Translations under genes and position numbers: made by a program
Source of the DNA: CAYSYY01 sp964576115 [NCBI: uncultured Gemmatimonadota bacterium]
GTDB taxonomy: Bacteria; Blakebacterota; Blakebacteria; Blakebacterales
Assembly (NCBI GenBank): GCA_964576115.1
Contig: CAZNUA010000027.1
Location: forward strand, 1-48,244
Reading direction: 5' to 3'
DNA: 48,244 nucleotides
Part shown: positions 43,902 through 48,244 of the stretch, one piece after another
How positions within the stretch are numbered: position 1 is the first letter of the stretch
Layout: every line of letters begins with the position of its first letter
The notes under the pieces: model-generated
Told to the model about the DNA's origin: nothing
The model's input: only the letters and a program-made list of their open reading frames with translations
Database searches by the model: none

Positions 43902-44407
43902 GGATAGGCTACGGTTTCGATATTCACCGCACCGATGCCGACCGGCCGCTGGTGCTCGGCGGGGTGACGATCGAGGGGGCTCCTTTCGGACTGGCCGGCC
44001 ATTCCGACGCCGACGTGGTGATTCACGCCCTGATCGACGCCCTGCTCGGAGCCCTGGCACTGGGAGATATCGGGGGCTGGTTCCCCGACCGCGATCCGCA
44101 GTGGGCCGGGGTCGATTCCCGCACTCTGCTCGAGCGTGTTGTCGGAGAAATCGTCCGGGCCGGCTACCGCCCCCGTAATGTCGATGTGACCGTGATCGCC
44201 GAACGGCCGCGACTGGCGCCGCGGATCGGGGCCATGCGCCGCTCGCTGGCCGGTCTGCTCGGATGCCCCGAAGAAGCGGTCTCGGTCAAGGCGACCACCC
44301 ACGAGGGGATCGGGCCCCTCGGCTCGCAGGAGGCGATTGCCGCCCACGCCGTCGCTCTGCTGACCCCGGTCGAGACGGGCCTGAGCGGAGAGGACACTGC
44401 ACCATGA
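43898..44407 (+). CDS. ispF: 2-C-methyl-D-erythritol 2,4-cyclodiphosphate synthase
   Basis: This 169-aa enzyme makes MEcPP from CDP-ME-2-phosphate. YGFDIHR supplies two metal ligands (Asp8, His10) and AGHSDADVVIHA the third (His42 region). GDIGGWFPD and KATTHEGIGPLG are family signatures. It overlaps ispD upstream and ddl downstream by ATGA. The C-terminal tail is slightly longer than in E. coli. Confidence 0.96.
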   Translation: MRIGYGFDIHRTDADRPLVLGGVTIEGAPFGLAGHSDADVVIHALIDALLGALALGDIGGWFPDRDPQWAGVDSRTLLERVVGEIVRAGYRPRNVDVTVIAERPRLAPRIGAMRRSLAGLLGCPEEAVSVKATTHEGIGPLGSQEAIAAHAVALLTPVETGLSGEDTAP

Positions 44408-45387
44408 GCCGGACCGCATGTGTGGGAGTGCTGCTGGGGGGAACCAGCCCCGAACGGGAGGTCTCGCTGGCCTCCGGTTCGGCGGTGAGTCAGGCTCTGG
44501 TCGAAGAGGGCTGGAGTGTGCGGACCTACGATTACGGCGCCCCCGGCGAGGAAGAGTACGGCTCTCTGGCCGCCCGGCTCCTCAGGGCCCTGCAGGAGGG
44601 ACCGCTGCACGAAGCGGCGGTCGTTTTCATCGCCCTGCACGGCGGGGCGGGGGAGGACGGCCGGATCCAGAGCCTGCTCGAACTGGCGGAGGTGCCCTAC
44701 GTCGGGACCGGTCCCCTGGGAAGCGCCGTCGGTATGGACAAGTGGGTAACCAAGACGATCGTCCGCCGCGAGGGGATCCCGGTGCCGGGAGGGCGGCTCT
44801 GGCAGGCCGGATCGCCCACCCCGCCCGAGCTGATGCGGACCTGGGGGCGCGAACTCGGTTGGCCGCTCGTCATCAAGCCGGTCGACGGCGGTTCGACGGT
44901 CGGTTTCAGCCTGGCCGAGCATCCCGAGGAGGTGCCCGCCGCCCTGGCCGAGGCGGCCCGCTATTCGCCCCGGGTCCTGGTCGAGGAGTACATTGCGGGC
45001 CGGGAGGTGACCGTGGCGCTGGTCGGACAGCAGGCCCTGCCGGTCATCGAAATCATCCCCTCACACGGCGTCTATGATTATGAGTGCAAGTACACTGCGG
45101 GGCTGAGCCGGTACGTCTGTCCGGCCGATCTGCCCGAGGCGACGGCCGCCACTCTCTGTGAACACGCCCGGGCGGCGTTTGGGGCCCTGCAGCACCGCGA
45201 CCTCTCCCGGATGGATTTTCGCCTGGCTTCCGACGGGACGGGCTACCTGCTCGAGGGGAACACTCTGCCGGGTTTCACCTCCACCTCGCTGGTGCCCAAG
45301 GCCGCCGCAGCCGTCGGGACCGGTTTCGGGCCGCTCTGCAGCCGGCTGGTGGAGATGGCCCTGCAACGGGCCGGATACGTACCGTGA
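44404..45387 (+). CDS. ddl: D-alanine--D-alanine ligase
   Basis: This 327-aa ATP-grasp ligase makes the D-Ala-D-Ala end of peptidoglycan stems. LLGGTSPEREVSLASG carries the first substrate-binding Glu and Ser. ALHGGAGEDGRIQSLLE, GTGPLGSAVGMDK, VIKPVDGGSTVGF, EYIAGREVTVAL, RMDFRLASDGTGYLLEGNTLPGF-type end (RMDF and LEGNTLPG) follow in the usual order. The ATG overlaps the ispF stop, so cell-wall and isoprenoid steps are coupled in one mRNA. A frame extension upstream lies inside ispF and is rejected. Confidence 0.95.
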   Translation: MSRTACVGVLLGGTSPEREVSLASGSAVSQALVEEGWSVRTYDYGAPGEEEYGSLAARLLRALQEGPLHEAAVVFIALHGGAGEDGRIQSLLELAEVPYVGTGPLGSAVGMDKWVTKTIVRREGIPVPGGRLWQAGSPTPPELMRTWGRELGWPLVIKPVDGGSTVGFSLAEHPEEVPAALAEAARYSPRVLVEEYIAGREVTVALVGQQALPVIEIIPSHGVYDYECKYTAGLSRYVCPADLPEATAATLCEHARAAFGALQHRDLSRMDFRLASDGTGYLLEGNTLPGFTSTSLVPKAAAAVGTGFGPLCSRLVEMALQRAGYVP

Positions 45388-46037
45388 GTACGGTTATCAA
45401 TCTCGCCCTGGCGGTGGTGCTCGTCCTGGCCACGGTCGGAGGAATACGCCGCGGCCTGCGCCGCGAGCTGATGAACATCGCCGGTCTGGTGGCGGCTCTG
45501 GCCGGCGGCATCTTTCTGGCCAAGCCGGTCTCGGCCCTGGTCTCGCGCTGGGGAGTGATCGAGGAGGTCCCCTATCTGCTGGCCTTTGTCATCGGCTTCA
45601 TCCTGGTTTCGTTCGGTTTCAGTATGCTCAAGGGGCCCTTCCTGCCCAAGGAGATCGACACCGCCGAACGGATCTCGGGGGGTATCGTCGGTTTCGGCAA
45701 GGGCGTGTTCTTCGCCGCCCTGCTGCTGTACGCTCTGGTGGGGATCTGGCCCCGGCTCTCCGAAGAGGCCGGTGAGGCCCTCATGGTCAGGATCGTTCTG
45801 CCCGGCACCATCGCCGTCGATGCCCTGGCGGGAGCCATCACTCCCCTGCTGCCCGAGGATCTGACCGCCCAGGTCAGGAGCGGGTTCGCTTTCTTCCGCG
45901 AGACACGGGAGCAGATCAGAGAAACGCTGGATACCTTCGGAGCGGTCGGCGAAACGGCCCGGGCCTACGAGCAGAAGATGCAGGAGAGCGCCGCAGTCGC
46001 CGATTCTCTGGCCGGCATCATCGACCCGCCTCCCTGA
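45384..46037 (+). CDS. CvpA-family membrane protein
   Basis: This 217-aa membrane protein has four hydrophobic segments in the first 135 residues. VVLVLATVGGIRRGLRREL and LLAFVIGFILVSFGFSML match the CvpA (colicin V production) family, whose role is unclear and may relate to envelope homeostasis. Residues 150-217 are a soluble helical tail, possibly coiled coil (FFRETREQIRETLDTF). The start is GTG, overlapping the ddl stop (GTGA). Confidence 0.85.
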   Translation: MSTVINLALAVVLVLATVGGIRRGLRRELMNIAGLVAALAGGIFLAKPVSALVSRWGVIEEVPYLLAFVIGFILVSFGFSMLKGPFLPKEIDTAERISGGIVGFGKGVFFAALLLYALVGIWPRLSEEAGEALMVRIVLPGTIAVDALAGAITPLLPEDLTAQVRSGFAFFRETREQIRETLDTFGAVGETARAYEQKMQESAAVADSLAGIIDPPP

Positions 46038-46054
46038 ACGGAAAGGGCGCGTTC

Positions 46055-47482
46055 ATGCCCCTGCGGTTTTACAACAGCCTGAGCCGAACGGTCGAGGAGT
46101 TCACCCCTCTCGAAGAGGGGCGGGTGCGGATCTATTCGTGCGGACCCACCGTCTACGATACTCCCCATATCGGAAACTGGCGGATGATGGTCAGCACCGA
46201 CCTGCTGGTGCGGTATCTCGAATACCGCTCCTTCGAGGTCATGCACGTCATGAACATCACCGATGTGGATGACAAGACCATCCGGGGAGCCGGCGCCGAG
46301 GGAATACCGCTGGCCGAGTTCACGGCCCGATACACCGAGCTCTTTTTCGCCGGCCGTGAGGTTCTCGGCCTGCGCCCGGCCGAGCGTTTTCCCCGCGCGA
46401 CCGAGCACATCGAGCCGATGCTCGAACTGGTGACCCAACTGGCCGAGAAAGGCCTGACCTACGAATCCGAAGGGAGTGTGTACTTTGCGGTGAACCGCTT
46501 TGCCGACTACGGCCGGTTGAGCGGGATCGATCCGGCGGGCTTGAAGGCGGGAGCCCGGGTCGAGGCTGACGAGTACGAGAAGGAGGAGGCGCGCGACTTC
46601 GTGCTCTGGAAGGGTCGTAAACCCGAGGATGGGGAGGTCTGGTGGGAAAGTCCCTTCGGACCGGGCCGCCCGGGCTGGCACCTGGAATGCTCGGCCATGA
46701 GCGCTCACTATCTCGGTCTGCCGTTCGATATCCACACCGGAGGCATCGATCTGCTCTTCCCGCATCACGAGAACGAAATCGCCCAGACCTGTGGAGCGAC
46801 CGGTCACGAACCGGCCCGCTTCTGGCTCCACAATGCCCATCTGAATGTCGAGGGCCGGAAGATGAGCAAGAGCCTGGGCAACTACTACACCCTCGAGGAT
46901 CTGCTCGAACGGGAGTATGCCCCCGCGGCGGTGCGCTACCTGCTGCTCGCTACCCATTATCGCCAACCGCTGACATTCTCTTTTTCGGCTCTCGATGCCG
47001 CTGCGGCCGCGGTCGAACGCCTGCGGGCCGCCGCCCGGCTCTGGCGCGAGCGTGCCCAGCGGGGCGGGGGGGAGCAGGCCGGGGACGCCCGGCAGGATGA
47101 GGCCGAAGCGGCGACAGAAGCGCTGCGAACCACATTCACCGAGGTGCTCGATGACGATCTGAACATCTCGGGTGGGCTGGCGGCCCTGTTCGACTTCGTC
47201 CACACCGGCAACGCCCTGCTCGATGCCGGGGCGGGGGCCGGAGCGGCCGGGATCCTGGTCGAAACCCTGACCGAAGTGGATCGCGTTCTCGGGGTACTCG
47301 AAGGCGGGGAATCGGAGGCGGATCTCGAGCCGGAACTCGCATCCCTGATCGAAGCCCGCGAGGCTGCCCGAGCCAGGCGGGATTTCGCCACCGCCGACAG
47401 CCTCCGGGAAACGTTGCTCGAAGCCGGGATCGTCATCGAGGACACACTCGACGGTCCGCGCTGGAAGCGCTCCCGACCATGA
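46055..47482 (+). CDS. cysS: Cysteinyl-tRNA synthetase
   Basis: This 475-aa class I synthetase charges tRNA-Cys. The zinc ligands begin with Cys29 (SCGPTVYD), then Cys212 (ECSAMS) and His237 (HHENE). HIGN (38-41) and KMSKS (269-273) are the ATP-binding signatures. The C-terminal region is Ala/Glu-rich with a low-complexity insert near 330-350 (RAQRGGGEQAGDARQDEAEA). It starts 17 bases after cvpA and ends the long gene cluster; the tRNA array follows with its own promoter. Confidence 0.97.
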   Translation: MPLRFYNSLSRTVEEFTPLEEGRVRIYSCGPTVYDTPHIGNWRMMVSTDLLVRYLEYRSFEVMHVMNITDVDDKTIRGAGAEGIPLAEFTARYTELFFAGREVLGLRPAERFPRATEHIEPMLELVTQLAEKGLTYESEGSVYFAVNRFADYGRLSGIDPAGLKAGARVEADEYEKEEARDFVLWKGRKPEDGEVWWESPFGPGRPGWHLECSAMSAHYLGLPFDIHTGGIDLLFPHHENEIAQTCGATGHEPARFWLHNAHLNVEGRKMSKSLGNYYTLEDLLEREYAPAAVRYLLLATHYRQPLTFSFSALDAAAAAVERLRAAARLWRERAQRGGGEQAGDARQDEAEAATEALRTTFTEVLDDDLNISGGLAALFDFVHTGNALLDAGAGAGAAGILVETLTEVDRVLGVLEGGESEADLEPELASLIEAREAARARRDFATADSLRETLLEAGIVIEDTLDGPRWKRSRP

Positions 47483-47501
47483 TCGAGGAGCGAAACGCCT
47501 G

Positions 47502-47529
47502 TTGACGCTTCCGGGCCGAGACCTACATT
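47502..47529 (+). promoter_or_regulatory. Promoter of the tRNA array
   Basis: TTGACG (47502-47507), 16-bp spacer, TACATT (47524-47529). The first tRNA starts 15 bases after the -10 box, so the leader is very short. Confidence 0.6.
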
Positions 47530-47543
47530 ACCTGTTCTGGCAG

Positions 47544-47620
47544 GCCGGCGTAGCTCAGCTGGTCAGAGCGGCTGATTTGTAATCAGCAGGTCGGGGGTTC
47601 GAATCCCTTCGCCGGCTCCA
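47544..47620 (+). tRNA. tRNA-Thr (TGT)
   Basis: GCCGGCG pairs with CGCCGGC; stem CTGAT/ATCAG frames anticodon TGT; T-arm GGTTCGAATCC; encoded CCA at 47618-47620. First of the Thr-Tyr-Gly-Thr-tuf array. Confidence 0.97.
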
Positions 47621-47640
47621 ACGGACACACAAACATATGT

Positions 47641-47726
47641 GGTGGGGTACCGAAGTGGCCAACCGGGGCAGACTGTAAATCTGCTGGCTTTCGCCTTCGG
47701 AGGTTCGAATCCTTCCCCCACCACCA
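47641..47726 (+). tRNA. tRNA-Tyr (GTA)
   Basis: GGTGGGG pairs with CCCCACC. The stem GCAGA/TCTGC holds anticodon GTA, and there is a long variable arm, as expected for bacterial tRNA-Tyr. CCA is encoded. Confidence 0.97.
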
Positions 47727-47733
47727 GGTGCGA

Positions 47734-47810
47734 GCGGGAATAGCTCAGTTGGCTAGAGCGTCAGCCTTCCAAGCTGAGGGTCGCGGGTTCGAGTCCCGTT
47801 TCCCGCTCCA
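47734..47810 (+). tRNA. tRNA-Gly (TCC)
   Basis: GCGGGAA pairs with TTCCCGC; anticodon TCC in loop CTTCCAA; T-arm GGTTCGAGTCC; encoded CCA. Seven bases separate it from tRNA-Tyr. Confidence 0.97.
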
Positions 47811-47822
47811 GCAGCGGAAAAG

Positions 47823-47845
47823 CGGGGTCGCCTGACCCCGTTTTT
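47823..47845 (+). terminator. Intrinsic terminator after tRNA-Gly
   Basis: CGGGGTC (47823-47829), loop GCCT, GACCCCG (47834-47840), then TTTTT. This splits the array, so tRNA-Thr(GGT)-tuf is a separate unit. Confidence 0.85.
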
Positions 47846-47912
47846 CCCGGCCCTTCGGGAAGGAAAGGAATGGTGATGGCATTTTTTTTGCCATATTTTC
47901 TCCGACCGGGGC

Positions 47913-47944
47913 TTGACAGCATGAAAAACTGCAGATTCTTTAAT
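47913..47944 (+). promoter_or_regulatory. Promoter of tRNA-Thr(GGT)-tuf
   Basis: A perfect TTGACA (47913-47918) sits in an unusually AT-rich stretch. The -10 box is unclear: TTCTTT at 17 bp or TTTAAT (47939-47944) at 20 bp. An A/T-rich upstream stretch (T8 at 47882-47889) could act as an UP element. Confidence 0.55.
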
Positions 47945-47994
47945 AAGTTCCGGCATTTTCGGGGGGTAGTTCCGTCGCGACCGTCTGAATCCGT

Positions 47995-48070
<76 letters not shown>

Positions 48071-48145
48071 CTTTGCAGGACAGGGCACTACGCTTCTGAA
48101 CGCGACACCCCGGCGACGGCAGGATTCCGCAAACGGCACCCGTTT

Positions 48146-48160
48146 CACCGGTTTCCGGTG
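48146..48160 (+). promoter_or_regulatory. Hairpin in the tuf leader
   Basis: CACCGG-TTT-CCGGTG between tRNA-Thr and the tuf ribosome site. Possibly an RNA-processing or stability element. Confidence 0.35.
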
Positions 48161-48189
48161 AGACAGAGAGGGCAGGAGGACCCCGAGTC

Positions 48190-48244
48190 ATGGCGAAGGA
48201 GAAATTCGAGCGCACGAAGCCCCACGTGAACGTGGGGACGATCG
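48190..48244 (+). CDS. tuf: Elongation factor Tu, N-terminus only
   Basis: The first 18 residues (MAKEKFERTKPHVNVGTI) are unmistakably EF-Tu, just ahead of the GHVDHGKTT loop that lies beyond the window. EF-Tu carries aminoacyl-tRNA to the ribosome. AGGAGG ends 10 bases before the ATG at 48190-48192. The upstream tRNA-Thr and promoter show the tRNA-tufB arrangement, so rpmG, secE, nusG and ribosomal protein genes likely follow. Confidence 0.95.
   Translation, partial: MAKEKFERTKPHVNVGTI

Overview
The window is GC-rich bacterial DNA with dense coding, short intergenic gaps and many exported proteins. At least seven genes start with a lipoprotein signal, two carry twin-arginine signals, and several are secreted hydrolases. 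Two families stand out: PadR-linked 'ADOP' permeases (MacB/FtsX-like fusions without an ATPase) and GWxTD-domain proteins. Both are typical of diderm phyla such as Acidobacteriota, Gemmatimonadota, Krumholzibacteriota, Eisenbacteria and related uncultured lineages. I infer an uncultured diderm, protein- and amino-acid-using heterotroph from that part of the tree. The phylum cannot be fixed from this window alone.

Region 1 (1-10831) is almost all minus strand. It holds a penicillin-amidase-family lipoprotein (cut by the window edge), an exported repeat protein, a PadR regulator with an ADOP permease, a sodium/sugar symporter with an exported endonuclease/phosphatase-family lipoprotein, and an S37-family peptidase lipoprotein. 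Region 2 (11076-20442) is plus strand: a beta-propeller lipoprotein, two tandem TPR/GWxTD paralogues, a CE1-type esterase and an amidohydrolase lipoprotein. A convergent PLP decarboxylase follows (20436-21974).

Region 3 (22031-28769) is a likely extracytoplasmic redox island. A tri-haem c-type cytochrome is divergent from a membrane polyferredoxin that starts with TTG. Next come a Tat-exported Fe-S aldo/keto reductase overlapping a DUF6599-like lipoprotein, and a Tat-exported Rossmann epimerase-like protein. Region 4 (28950-33891) holds a nitronate-monooxygenase-like flavoprotein, then a second ADOP permease lying between two copies of a 26-bp direct repeat. Beside the second copy is a decayed IS91-type (Y2) transposase, and tRNA-Ile follows.

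Region 5 (34236-48244) is housekeeping: an AGCS amino-acid symporter, an EF-G-like GTPase, an S46 dipeptidyl peptidase, then yebC-ruvC-ruvA-ruvB-ispD-ispF-ddl-cvpA-cysS with repeated 4-bp stop/start overlaps. The end is the classic tRNA-Thr/Tyr/Gly/Thr-tuf array with recognisable promoters and a strong terminator. The peptidases, acylase, AGCS symporter and amino-acid decarboxylase together suggest peptide use. The best candidates for undescribed biology are the GWxTD pair, the cytochrome/polyferredoxin/AKR island, and the repeat-bounded ADOP insertion with its nested AT-rich operator.
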